A DNA stretch of 64,000 bases from Oscillospiraceae bacterium (GTDB taxonomy: Bacteria; Bacillota; Clostridia; Oscillospirales; Oscillospiraceae), in contig JAHHRZ010000004.1 of NCBI GenBank assembly GCA_020025515.1, forward strand, positions 60,126 to 124,125. Reading direction: 5' to 3'. Positions 40,704 through 49,121 of this stretch are shown piece after piece (within the stretch, counting starts at the first letter, position 1; each line of letters begins with the position of its first letter). The translations under genes were made by a program, and so were the position numbers. A model generated the notes under the pieces. It did not search any database and was not told where the DNA came from. It saw only the letters and a program-made list of their open reading frames with translations.

Positions 40704-43691
40704 TTAAGATATGGTAATTGCTTGAGAACGAACCAGAGCTCCGTTGAAGTAAATCTCCAGGGTATAGTTACCGGGAGACTGAGGAGTTTCCGGCAGCTGA
40801 CCCAGATAGAGGTTTTGATTCCACATGTTGTTCCAGGTGCTGGTATGGAAGGCACGGGACACAACAGCCTGATTTTCATTCCGCAGGAGCACCAGAATGT
40901 CCACATTCTCGTCGCTCTTGTCCCGTCCCTGACCATTGACCAGGAAGCCGATGATTTCGCCTGTGGTGAAGTCGGTCTTGGAGGGCAGGCTGTTCAGGTC
41001 ATCCACTCCCCATTCTCCCTGAGGGGCGGGGAAGGTGGCGACGGACATGTCTTCTCCCTTGAGCCCGAAGCGCTCAAAGGTGGGGGCTGCCGCAGTGGTC
41101 ACGCTGTGGCCCTCACCGCCTATGGCGGTAGAACCGTCGGAAGACTGGATCAGGAAAGTGTAGGCGGTTCCGGGCAGGGCAGGATTCACAGTCAGACTGG
41201 GCTCGGCGGTCTCATAGGACTCGGTGACATCCCCATAGGTACACTGCACGACCCATGGGCCGGTGTAGGATCCCTCACTGTTCCAGGTGAGAGTAATCTT
41301 GCCCGGGGTTTCGGCATCCAGCTTTACATCCTTTACCGTGGCAGAGCCGGCGGTGACAGTGATATGGCTGCTGACGGACATTCCCTTTGCGGTGACATCA
41401 ATGTCATAGTCCGTATTGAGGTCCAGGCCGGTGAAGGTGGCGGTGGTTTCATTGACCGTCACCATGTTGTCAAACCCTGCTTCGTTGGTGCAATGGACCG
41501 TCCACTGCTCCACCGGAGTTTCAGGGCCGTCCCAGCTCAGGGTGAAGCCGTCCTCTGTCCGTTCCGTGATCCGAAGCTTCTGTGCGGTGATCACATTGCT
41601 GACGGTATGGGTGATGGAGGTAGAACCGCTGAGGGGGTCCCCATCGCTGCGCTCCAGCCGGAGGGTGTAGGTTTCACCAGCGGTGAGGCCGGTGAGAAGG
41701 GCGCTGTGTCCGTTTACCGTCTGGGACTGGAAGGCCTCCTCTCCGGTGGCATACATAAGATTCCAGCTTTCAGGTTCGTTAGCACCGCTGACGGTGAAGT
41801 TTACCAGAACAGAACCGTCTTCCGAACCGGTCACAGCGGTGAAGCTGACGATCTCGGTGACATTGGGGGTGGTATAGGTTACTTTGGTGGTTCCGGTGAG
41901 CTTGTGGAAGCCGTCGATGGATGCGGTAATGGTATACTGGGTATTTGGCTTGAGGCCCACAAAAGAAACAATGCCGTCTTGCAGAGTGCCTACGATAACA
42001 TTTCCGTAGGTGTCCTGACATTTGAGCTTCAGGGAGCCTTCGTCGGCGGGGGTGGAGATTGCCACGGCCACGGCATCCTGATTTCCTGTAATGATCTCCA
42101 TTTTGTCAATGGGAATACAATAGAAATTGCGGTAAAAGAAGATGCAGCTGACCACCAGAGCCAGCACAACGCACACGCCGCCAATCCAGGCCAGAGGCTT
42201 TTTCCAGGCCGCTTTGAATTTGGAGGGGGCCTTTGGGGTTTCTTCTTCCGGCTCGGCATCCTCATAAACGGGATCAGGATCCTTGGCCTTCAGAATGGAA
42301 TCGGCCCGGCTGAGGATCTCGGACATCTCCGGGTCATTTTCCAGGGAGATAAAGAGGTCATCTGACGGAGATTCCGCCTGGGGCGCCTCCCGAATTTGTT
42401 GGACCAGCTCTTTGGAAAGCAGCTCCTCTGCAACGGGAGAGGACTCCTCCTGCACTTCCTGTGTTACTTGGGCAGGGGACTGCGCCTCCTGAGAGGACGC
42501 TTCCTCCGGGGGAGGGGCCTCTTCCTTTGTATCCTCAGGCTGGGGTGCTTCTGATGAAGCTTCTGAGGGTTCCTGCGCTTCCTCCGGTGGAGTTGCGGGC
42601 GGCGGGGAAGATTCCGATTGAGCAGGCGGAGGCTGTTCTTCCTGTGTTGGTTCGCCTTGCTTTGCCTCCTCCTGGGCTGACGCTTCCTGCTGCGGGGGTT
42701 CTTCGGCTTTTTCTTCCTGCACCTGTTCCTGAGGGATAGGTTCCGGCTCCGGGGCAGGAGGGCCGATGATGGATTCATTGACCGGATTTTTCTGCATGTA
42801 AGCAATCAGGGCCTGTCCCATTTCATCGGGAGACTGCCAACGCTTAGTGGGGTGGAACGCGGTGGCTTTCAGGATGATGGCTGCCAGCTCACTGTCTGCA
42901 TAGGCAGGCGGCGGCAGTTCCTGACCGCTGAGACGGCTTTTTTCAGCACCCTGGGTATTTTCTGCGGTATGGAAAGGGGGGCCGCCGTTGTAGATGTGGT
43001 ACAGCACCATACCCAGGGAGTACACATCCGCGGTGGTGCTGATCTCGCTGAAATCATCGAACAGCTCCGGGGCGGTGAAAACGCTTCTGTACTTCTGGGG
43101 GAAGGTGGCGTAGGCCAAATCATCCAGAGGCATAAAGCCCAGATCTCCCAGACGGAAGCGCCGACCCTCGGTAATGCAGATGTTTTCCGGCCGCAGGTTG
43201 AGATACAGAAATCCGGCCCGTCTGCTTTGGCTCAGAGCGGCGGCCAGGTCAATTCCCAGATTAACAGCCCCCAGATGGGTCATTGTGTTTTTCCGGCAAT
43301 AGGCCGCCAGGGTGATGCGATAAGGCGCCAGAAGATAGAGGTCAAAGCCAATTTCTTCATTTTCCTTGGCAACGGTCTGAAAGCTAGAGAAAGGAAGAAA
43401 GCCTCTTGATTTGGACAGAGCCTGCAAGAGGGCAACTTCATTTTCCAGGGCGTGGACGGATTCTTCGTAGTAAACCTGAGCGGCAGGCCGATCCTGGCAG
43501 GCTCCGGTGAAGAGCATGGCCTCCACCTGATCCTGGGATTCCGGGACAGAAATCCGTTTTAGAATGTATTTCTCTTTCGTGACATTGTGAATTGCGGGGC
43601 AGCAAGTGATACCATTGTGACTGCTGAAAGGCTTTCCCAGAGAAAAATCATCCAGCAGCGGTGATACGGTATGGGCATCCGACAACTTCAT
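40704..43691 (-). CDS. Membrane Ser/Thr kinase-like protein (probable pseudokinase) with FN3-like domains
   Basis: A 995-residue single-pass protein. Residues about 12-300 form a Hanks-type kinase fold: Lys K45 (YILKRIS), helix-C Glu near 83-85, DLG at 183-185, and APE at 207-209. The catalytic loop reads YLNLRPEN (163-170) where HRDLKPEN is expected, so the catalytic Asp is Asn and the following Lys is Arg. The glycine loop is also degenerate. Next come a Pro/Glu/Gln-rich linker (about 305-440), one transmembrane helix (about 499-521) and four FN3-like beta repeats (about 560-890) with a further beta domain. AAAGGAGG lies only two bases before ATG 43691 but eight before TTG 43685, which may be the true start. 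Divergent from the BIG2 gene. Confidence 0.82.
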   Translation of the reverse strand: MKLSDAHTVSPLLDDFSLGKPFSSHNGITCCPAIHNVTKEKYILKRISVPESQDQVEAMLFTGACQDRPAAQVYYEESVHALENEVALLQALSKSRGFLPFSSFQTVAKENEEIGFDLYLLAPYRITLAAYCRKNTMTHLGAVNLGIDLAAALSQSRRAGFLYLNLRPENICITEGRRFRLGDLGFMPLDDLAYATFPQKYRSVFTAPELFDDFSEISTTADVYSLGMVLYHIYNGGPPFHTAENTQGAEKSRLSGQELPPPAYADSELAAIILKATAFHPTKRWQSPDEMGQALIAYMQKNPVNESIIGPPAPEPEPIPQEQVQEEKAEEPPQQEASAQEEAKQGEPTQEEQPPPAQSESSPPPATPPEEAQEPSEASSEAPQPEDTKEEAPPPEEASSQEAQSPAQVTQEVQEESSPVAEELLSKELVQQIREAPQAESPSDDLFISLENDPEMSEILSRADSILKAKDPDPVYEDAEPEEETPKAPSKFKAAWKKPLAWIGGVCVVLALVVSCIFFYRNFYCIPIDKMEIITGNQDAVAVAISTPADEGSLKLKCQDTYGNVIVGTLQDGIVSFVGLKPNTQYTITASIDGFHKLTGTTKVTYTTPNVTEIVSFTAVTGSEDGSVLVNFTVSGANEPESWNLMYATGEEAFQSQTVNGHSALLTGLTAGETYTLRLERSDGDPLSGSTSITHTVSNVITAQKLRITERTEDGFTLSWDGPETPVEQWTVHCTNEAGFDNMVTVNETTATFTGLDLNTDYDIDVTAKGMSVSSHITVTAGSATVKDVKLDAETPGKITLTWNSEGSYTGPWVVQCTYGDVTESYETAEPSLTVNPALPGTAYTFLIQSSDGSTAIGGEGHSVTTAAAPTFERFGLKGEDMSVATFPAPQGEWGVDDLNSLPSKTDFTTGEIIGFLVNGQGRDKSDENVDILVLLRNENQAVVSRAFHTSTWNNMWNQNLYLGQLPETPQSPGNYTLEIYFNGALVRSQAITIS

Positions 43692-43720
43692 CGCCTCCTT
43701 TGTATCGGTCACTACCCTAT

Positions 43721-43749
43721 ATAATAAGCGAAAAAAGCGAAAAAAGCAA
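43721..43749 (-). promoter_or_regulatory. Promoter of the pseudokinase gene
   Basis: Minus-strand TTGCTT (43744-43749), 17 bp, TATTAT (43721-43726). The spacer is a repeated TTTTTTCGC tract. Confidence 0.65.
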
Positions 43750-43760
43750 CAGGATTGTAG

Positions 43761-43789
43761 TTGTTTTATGAACTGGAAAATGTTATGAT
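43761..43789 (+). promoter_or_regulatory. Promoter of the zinc-ribbon/BIG2 gene
   Basis: TTGTTT (43761-43766), 17 bp, TATGAT (43784-43789), back-to-back with the pseudokinase promoter. Confidence 0.65.
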
Positions 43790-43841
43790 ATTGTCGAAAC
43801 ATTGCAGAAGCCCCTTCTGCACAATACGGAGGGAATCTAAG

Positions 43842-45380
43842 TTGAATAAAAACGTTTGTGAATGCTGTGGAAGCGTCATCGTTCCGGGCAAAAAAGTCTG
43901 CCCCATTTGCGGAAGCAAGCTGGACTGGACCGCAGAGCCCAATCAGGAGCCTTTGCAGGAAACCCAGATCCTGCCCAATCTGGATGATTTGATTTTGGAA
44001 ATGTCCAGAGAGCCGGAAGAACCTCAGGAAGAGGATCTGGATTTCGATATGCCCGAAGCGCTGAAAATCAAGACACAGCCAAAGCCTATGGCTGAGCCTC
44101 CGGCGAAGCCCGTGGTGCCTGTGGACCCCGATCTGCCAGACTACTTCCAGGATATGGAAGAGGATGACGATGAAGAGGATGACTTGGAAGAAGCGGTCCC
44201 TCAGTCCGTGGAAATCCCTGAGGAGGAAGCCGAGCAGGAGGAGGATGAGGAGGAATACAATATTCCAGTTTCTCCCGTGGTACCCCAGCCTGCCCGGAAG
44301 CCTGAAAACGCTCCCAAAGAAGAGAAATCAGAACCCAAAAAGCAGAAGGCGCAAAAAGCACCGAAGGTGCATGAGGAAAAGCAACGCCCCACTGCCGGAG
44401 GAAAGGACAAGGTTATTTGCGCAATTCTGGGGGTGCTGGTGGCCCTGCTGGGTATCTATATTGCCTTCCGATTCCTACAGCCCCGCCTCCTTCCCGGAAC
44501 CAATGGGAAGCAGGAAACTACCTCTGCAACCCTGCCAACCCCCACTATCACGGCGGACAAGGTCCTGACTCTGCCCGTTCAGGGAGAGGGCCGATTCCTC
44601 ACCGTTCGTCTGGAGCCTGAAAATAAGGATTATCAAGTGACCTATGAGTCCGCAGATCCCAGCATTGCAACCGTCACGGCTGACGGCTGGGTCACGGCAG
44701 TGTCCGCTGGCAAGACTACGGTTACCATCACCTGTCAGGGAGTTGTGGCGGTCAGCGAGATCCGCTGTGACTTTACCCCCGGTGCTACCGACCAGTCCAC
44801 AGATCCCAGCGCATCCGACCCCACCAAGCCTACCGGCAACACCGAGCCGGAAGAGACCAAGGAGCCCGGTGAAACCACGGAGCCAGGCGGCGCTGACATC
44901 AAGAAGCTGGAGCTGTCCCACAGCGATGTTACCATGTTTGAAAAGGGTGAGTCTGTCCGGCTGAAGGTGGAGGGCTTGTCCGCTTCGCAGGTGACCTGGA
45001 GCAGCGACGATCCTTCCGTGGCTGAGGTGGAAGAAGGTAAGGTCGTGGCGGTAGGCGGCGGCACGACCAAGATTCGTGCGGAGTATAACGGTATGGAAGC
45101 GGTCTGCATTGTGCGCTGTTCCATGAAAGAGGAAGACAGTGGCAGCAGTTCCGGAGAGCTTACCTTGAGTCACACCGATGTGACCATGCAGGAGGGCGAA
45201 TCCTTCAGCCTGCGTCTGCAAGACAGCGACGGCAATGCCGTGGATGTGGCCTGGAGCCAGGGAAATTCCAGTGTCTGCGAAATCAGCGGTAACCAGATCA
45301 CCGCAGTAGGAACGGGCTATACGGAGGTCACCGGCACTTATAACGGCAAGACCTATACCTGCATTGTCCGTGTCATTTAA
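43842..45380 (+). CDS. Zinc-ribbon membrane protein with three BIG2-like extracytoplasmic domains
   Basis: A 512-residue protein beginning with TTG 43842, with GGAGGG eight bases upstream and no ATG nearby. The N-terminus has a zinc ribbon (CECCGS...CPICGS, two Cx2C pairs within about 28 residues). A Glu/Asp/Pro-rich linker (about 30-185) leads to one transmembrane helix (about 190-210). Outside are three bacterial Ig-like repeats with the VTYESADPSIATVTADGWVT type signature. The first two are separated by a Thr/Pro/Glu linker. The layout mirrors the divergent pseudokinase. Surface or envelope role likely; function unknown. Confidence 0.82.
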   Translation: MNKNVCECCGSVIVPGKKVCPICGSKLDWTAEPNQEPLQETQILPNLDDLILEMSREPEEPQEEDLDFDMPEALKIKTQPKPMAEPPAKPVVPVDPDLPDYFQDMEEDDDEEDDLEEAVPQSVEIPEEEAEQEEDEEEYNIPVSPVVPQPARKPENAPKEEKSEPKKQKAQKAPKVHEEKQRPTAGGKDKVICAILGVLVALLGIYIAFRFLQPRLLPGTNGKQETTSATLPTPTITADKVLTLPVQGEGRFLTVRLEPENKDYQVTYESADPSIATVTADGWVTAVSAGKTTVTITCQGVVAVSEIRCDFTPGATDQSTDPSASDPTKPTGNTEPEETKEPGETTEPGGADIKKLELSHSDVTMFEKGESVRLKVEGLSASQVTWSSDDPSVAEVEEGKVVAVGGGTTKIRAEYNGMEAVCIVRCSMKEEDSGSSSGELTLSHTDVTMQEGESFSLRLQDSDGNAVDVAWSQGNSSVCEISGNQITAVGTGYTEVTGTYNGKTYTCIVRVI

Positions 45381-45395
45381 ATCATAAGAACCTGC

Positions 45396-45435
45396 AAAAT
45401 CGGCGCCCAAAGGAGATCTTTGGACGCCGATTTTT
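45396..45435 (+). terminator. Terminator of the BIG2 gene
   Basis: A 17-bp stem with one mismatch (45396-45412 / 45418-45434) ends in TTTTT. Confidence 0.9.
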
Positions 45436-45467
45436 GTCTGCTGTTTGCCGGATTCCTGTAATCAAAG

Positions 45468-45514
45468 AATACGGGGACGGGGTGCAAATGCAGTACACAC
45501 CCCGTCCCCGTATT
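45468..45514. terminator. Long GC-rich hairpin downstream of the DUF378 gene
   Basis: A perfect 17-bp stem (45468-45484 / 45498-45514) with a 13-nt loop. Leftward it is followed by CTTTGATT, a weak T tract, so it probably ends the DUF378 transcript. Confidence 0.68.
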
Positions 45515-45528
45515 TAACTCGGCTGTTT

Positions 45529-45735
45529 TTAGTTCATCATATTGGTTTGGTTGTTGCGGCGGAACAGGAGGGTGATATTCCAGATGCCTGCAATACCCAC
45601 CAGGGCGTAGATAATGCGGCTGATGATGGCCGTCTGACCGCCAAAGAGCCAGGCTACCAGGTCAAACTGGAAAAAACCCACAAGGCCCCAGTTGAGAGAG
45701 CCGATGATCGAAAGTATCAGTGCCAGCGTATCCAT
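45529..45735 (-). CDS. DUF378 family small membrane protein
   Basis: A 68-residue protein with two transmembrane helices and the family stretches SLNWGLVGFFQFDLVAWLFG and ISRIIYALVGIAGIW, as in YuzA. AGAAAGG upstream of the ATG is a usable ribosome site. Role unknown in all members. It follows the recombinase gene by 57 bp in the same direction but may have its own promoter. Confidence 0.88.
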   Translation of the reverse strand: MDTLALILSIIGSLNWGLVGFFQFDLVAWLFGGQTAIISRIIYALVGIAGIWNITLLFRRNNQTNMMN

Positions 45736-45792
45736 GTGCGTCTCTACCTTTCTTTTGTTAGGATGGCTCTAGTATGACCAAAAGGAAAAAAC

Positions 45793-47385
45793 TTATGCAT
45801 CCCCCGGCAGCTTGGGGTTCTCCGGATTGGAAAAACAAAATTTGATGATGATTTTTTTGTCCGCAGTCAGCTCAATCCGATCAATGAGGCTGACCAACAG
45901 TTCACGGTTGGAATCCAGAGAGTCCATAAAGCGCTGTACCAATATGTGAGCTTCCTTCTCTTTAAGGGTAGGGCTCTTTCGATGTCGCTCCAGGGCCCCT
46001 TTCTGCTCCGTCAGTCTGGCTCGCTCCAGCCGGGTCCGGTCAGAGAGCCGCTGAAAATCCTCTTGCGCCAGCAGACCGTTGAGCCGATCCAGGTACATTT
46101 GGTCCAGATGCCGGGTGAGAGTGTCCAGCTTGCTTTGAAGAGAGGAAAGAGCTGCTTCTGTCCAGTCCGTTCTTTCAGCCCGGTCCAGCATTTCCCGGGC
46201 TATGGGCAGCAGGGCAGAGGATGTCAGATAGGACCGGCAGAGCTGACGCACCTTGGCAAGGACGGCATTGGTGACGGTTTTTTCCTGAATGGAGTGGCAG
46301 GTGCAGACCCCTGCTTTGGTAAACCGCTGATAGGTTCGGCAGACAAAATATAAGACATCCTCTCCCGCTGCGTTTTTGCGATTGATCACCGACAGGGGAT
46401 AGCCGCATTCATGGCAGAAAATCAGCCCTTTCAGCAAAAAATCATAGGTCCTGCTACGGGTATGCTTCCGGCTGCTTATGAGCTGGCCCACCTTGCGGAA
46501 TGTCTCTTCGTCTATTAAAGGCTCGTGGGTACCCTCCACTACCACCCAGTTCTCCGGCTTCTGTCGGAGACATTTTTGGGATTTGTAGCTGATTTTTACG
46601 CTGCGGCCCTGGACCATATTACCGATGTAGGTTTCATTTTGCAGCATTTCGGAAATCCGTTCGCTGCTCCACAGCCCTGTATAGGGCCCGGGCCTTGCCA
46701 CGGGGAGATGGGCATAGGCCGCAGGGGTGGGAACCCCCTTCTGGTTGAGCTGGGCCGCAATCTGCCGACAGCTCATGCCATCCAGGGCCATGGAAAAGAT
46801 CGCACGGACCGTAGGGGCCGCCTCCTGGTCGATGACGATTTTATTTTTCTGGGTGGGGTGCATCCGGTAGCCATAGACCGGCTTTCCTCCGATGAACTGG
46901 CCTTTGCGCTGTTTGTCCCGTTTCACGCTCTTGATTTTCTTGGAAATGTCCTTTGCGTACATGTCGTTCATAATGGCACGGAATGGGGTAATGTCATTGG
47001 CGGTGGAATCGGTCCCGGTATCGATGCCGTCCAGCAGGGAAATGTAGCGCACCCGATGTTCCGGAAAGTACCGCTCCATATAGTGGCCGGTCATAATATA
47101 ATCACGGCCCAGCCGGGACAGGTCCTTCGTAATGACCAGGTTGATTTTTTTAGCTTCGATATCGGAAATCATCCGCTGAAAGCCGGGACGGTCAAAATTT
47201 GTGCCGCTCCAGCCGTCATCAATATAGGTATCATAGACGGAAAGACGGTGCTGCCGCACAAACTCCAGCAGCAGGGATTCCTGATTTTGAATACTTTGAG
47301 AAGGCCCTTCGGATTCGTCCTCTTTGGATAGGCGGATGTACAGTGCGGCATGATAATCCGCAGGATTTTTAATTTTCGGATCCAT
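45793..47385 (-). CDS. Large serine recombinase
   Basis: Site-specific recombinase of 530 residues. The catalytic N-terminal resolvase domain has YIRLSKEDE with nucleophile S20, and the arginine motif ITKDLSRLGRDY near 100. The recombinase domain carries FIGGKPVYGYRMHP. A zinc-ribbon domain follows (LIFCHECGYPLSV with later C-x-C pair), then a coiled-coil C-terminus, as in TndX/Tn4451-type and phage integrases. No other mobile-element genes, excisionase or obvious attachment repeats lie nearby, so it is a solitary copy or a remnant. Frame is intact, so it may still be active. Confidence 0.93.
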   Translation of the reverse strand: MDPKIKNPADYHAALYIRLSKEDESEGPSQSIQNQESLLLEFVRQHRLSVYDTYIDDGWSGTNFDRPGFQRMISDIEAKKINLVITKDLSRLGRDYIMTGHYMERYFPEHRVRYISLLDGIDTGTDSTANDITPFRAIMNDMYAKDISKKIKSVKRDKQRKGQFIGGKPVYGYRMHPTQKNKIVIDQEAAPTVRAIFSMALDGMSCRQIAAQLNQKGVPTPAAYAHLPVARPGPYTGLWSSERISEMLQNETYIGNMVQGRSVKISYKSQKCLRQKPENWVVVEGTHEPLIDEETFRKVGQLISSRKHTRSRTYDFLLKGLIFCHECGYPLSVINRKNAAGEDVLYFVCRTYQRFTKAGVCTCHSIQEKTVTNAVLAKVRQLCRSYLTSSALLPIAREMLDRAERTDWTEAALSSLQSKLDTLTRHLDQMYLDRLNGLLAQEDFQRLSDRTRLERARLTEQKGALERHRKSPTLKEKEAHILVQRFMDSLDSNRELLVSLIDRIELTADKKIIIKFCFSNPENPKLPGDA

Positions 47386-47412
47386 AGGATTCCCTCAGAC
47401 AGACGAAGCCAT

Positions 47413-47547
47413 TCATAAAAGCTGCGATTCTGTTTCCAATGTGAGAATCCGGCGCAAATAAAGCCGAAAGGACTCCACCAAAAGTGTTGGCAGCTCCGTT
47501 TCGGTCCGGGTAAAAACACAGTGCACCACAGGCTCCTTCTTTTTCAT
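47413..47547 (-). CDS. Small ORF upstream of the serine recombinase
   Basis: A 44-residue protein starting MKKKEPVVHCVFTRTE, with AAAGGAGG eight bases before the ATG at 47547, an almost perfect ribosome site. It ends 27 bp before the recombinase start in the same direction. Small ORFs of this sort often precede serine recombinases in clostridial mobile elements; their function is not known to me. No domain can be named. Confidence 0.65.
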   Translation of the reverse strand: MKKKEPVVHCVFTRTETELPTLLVESFRLYLRRILTLETESQLL

Positions 47548-47645
47548 AAGCATAACCTCCTTTTGTACAATCCTATGCCTACAAGAGCGCTGTTTTTCCT
47601 GTGCTTGGAAAAACCAGAGGGAAAGCCCTCCGTTAAAATTCTTCC

Positions 47646-47674
47646 TATACATTCAGAGAGAAATAGGCTATAAT
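47646..47674 (+). promoter_or_regulatory. Candidate promoter upstream of the DUF1015 gene
   Basis: TATACA (47646-47651), 17 bp, TATAAT (47669-47674). The leader would be about 200 nt and includes the inverted repeat CGCCACAAA/TTTGTGGCG (47718-47726 / 47738-47746). A second TATAAT at 47816-47821 lacks a good -35 box. Confidence 0.5.
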
Positions 47675-47882
47675 GGGACAGGTCTTAGGGAAAACCAAGG
47701 GCTTCGTTTATATGGCCCGCCACAAAGATGGGGGGATTTTGTGGCGTGGAAAAGAATTTTGTATCTTTGTATATTGTATTTTCAGAAGGGACTTTCCTTT
47801 TTTGTGGTCATGGTGTATAATAAAATGGCCTGCCGATTTACAAGAATCGGTAAAAACTTACAAATGAAAGGTTGGAGCCCCG

Positions 47883-49121
47883 ATGAATGCATTTATGCCC
47901 GCCGATATTCTGATGCCCAAAGTGGAATCCATGGAGAAATGGGCCGTGATCGCCTGTGACCAGTTTACCTCTGACCCTGCCTACTGGAACCGTGTAGAAA
48001 ATAATGTTGGTGACGCACCCTCCACCCTGCGGATGATTCTGCCCGAAGCAGAGCTTGGCTCTGAGGGGGAAGCAGCCCATATCCAGCAGATCAACCGTAC
48101 CATGGAGGAGTATCTCAAGGAAGGCCTGTTCCAAACCTATACCGACTCCTTTGTCTATGTGGAGCGGGTGCTGTCAAACGGCACCGTCCGCAAAGGACTT
48201 GTGGGCATGGTGGATCTGGAGGCCTACGACTATCATGCCGGTGCCGTCTCTGCCATCCGTGCTACGGAGAAAACCGTGACCGAGCGCATCCCTCCCCGCC
48301 AGAGAGTCCGCCGGGACGCCGGCATTGAGCTGCCCCATATCCTCCTGCTGTGCGATGACGATAAGAAGGTGCTGCTGGAGCCCATCGAGGCCAAGCGGGA
48401 CAGCCTGCCCAAGCTCTATGATTTTGACCTCATGGAAGAGGGCGGCCACATTACTGGTTACCTGGTGGCAGGAGACGAGGCCAAGGCATTCAACGACCGC
48501 CTTACCGCCTACACTGAGACCTGTCCTGAGAAATACGCCGATCTGAACGGCGCCCCTCTGGTTTTCGCCGTTGGCGACGGCAACCACTCTCTGGCAACTG
48601 CCAAGAGCTGCTATGAGGAGCTGAAGGCCAATCACCCCGGCGAGGACCTGTCCAACCATCCCGCCCGCTATGCTCTGGTGGAGCTGGAAAACATCCACGA
48701 TGAGGCCCAGCAGTTTGAGCCCATCCACCGGGTGGTGGTGGATACCGATGTGGAGGACCTGATGAAGGCACTGGAGAGCTGGTGCGCCCCCGGGGGCTAT
48801 CCCATTGAGTGGTTCGCCGGTGAAAAGTCCGGCACCGTGTATCTGGACCGCAGCCGCAGCGAGCTGGAGGTGGGTGCTTTGCAGCAGTTCCTGGACGAGT
48901 ACTTAGCCCAGAAGCCCGGAAAGATCGACTATATCCACGGAGACGAGGACCTCAAGAACCTGGCCCGTCAGGACAAGGCCGTTGGCTTCCTCCTGCCCGC
49001 AATGGCAAAGAGCCAGCTCTTCCGTGGTGTGGTGGCAGACGGCGTTCTGCCCAGAAAGACATTCTCCATGGGCCATGCCCGTGAGAAACGATACTATTTG
49101 GAAGGAAGAAAGATCAAGTGA
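47883..49121 (+). CDS. DUF1015 family protein
   Basis: Soluble 412-residue protein of the DUF1015 family, with no characterised enzyme function known to me. Typical stretches are MPKVESMEKWAVIACDQFTSDPAYW near the start, RRDAGIELPHILLLCDD and FAVGDGNHSLATAKSCYE (a conserved DGNH motif). Slight AAAGG before the ATG. The next gene, ispE, starts on its stop codon (GTGA overlap of 4 bp), so the two are translated together. Confidence 0.88.
   Translation: MNAFMPADILMPKVESMEKWAVIACDQFTSDPAYWNRVENNVGDAPSTLRMILPEAELGSEGEAAHIQQINRTMEEYLKEGLFQTYTDSFVYVERVLSNGTVRKGLVGMVDLEAYDYHAGAVSAIRATEKTVTERIPPRQRVRRDAGIELPHILLLCDDDKKVLLEPIEAKRDSLPKLYDFDLMEEGGHITGYLVAGDEAKAFNDRLTAYTETCPEKYADLNGAPLVFAVGDGNHSLATAKSCYEELKANHPGEDLSNHPARYALVELENIHDEAQQFEPIHRVVVDTDVEDLMKALESWCAPGGYPIEWFAGEKSGTVYLDRSRSELEVGALQQFLDEYLAQKPGKIDYIHGDEDLKNLARQDKAVGFLLPAMAKSQLFRGVVADGVLPRKTFSMGHAREKRYYLEGRKIK

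Noticed and set aside
45468..45514. Terminal inverted repeat of a transposon
   Set aside because: Its 17-bp arms face each other across only 13 nt, so it is a hairpin, and no matching copy flanks the recombinase.
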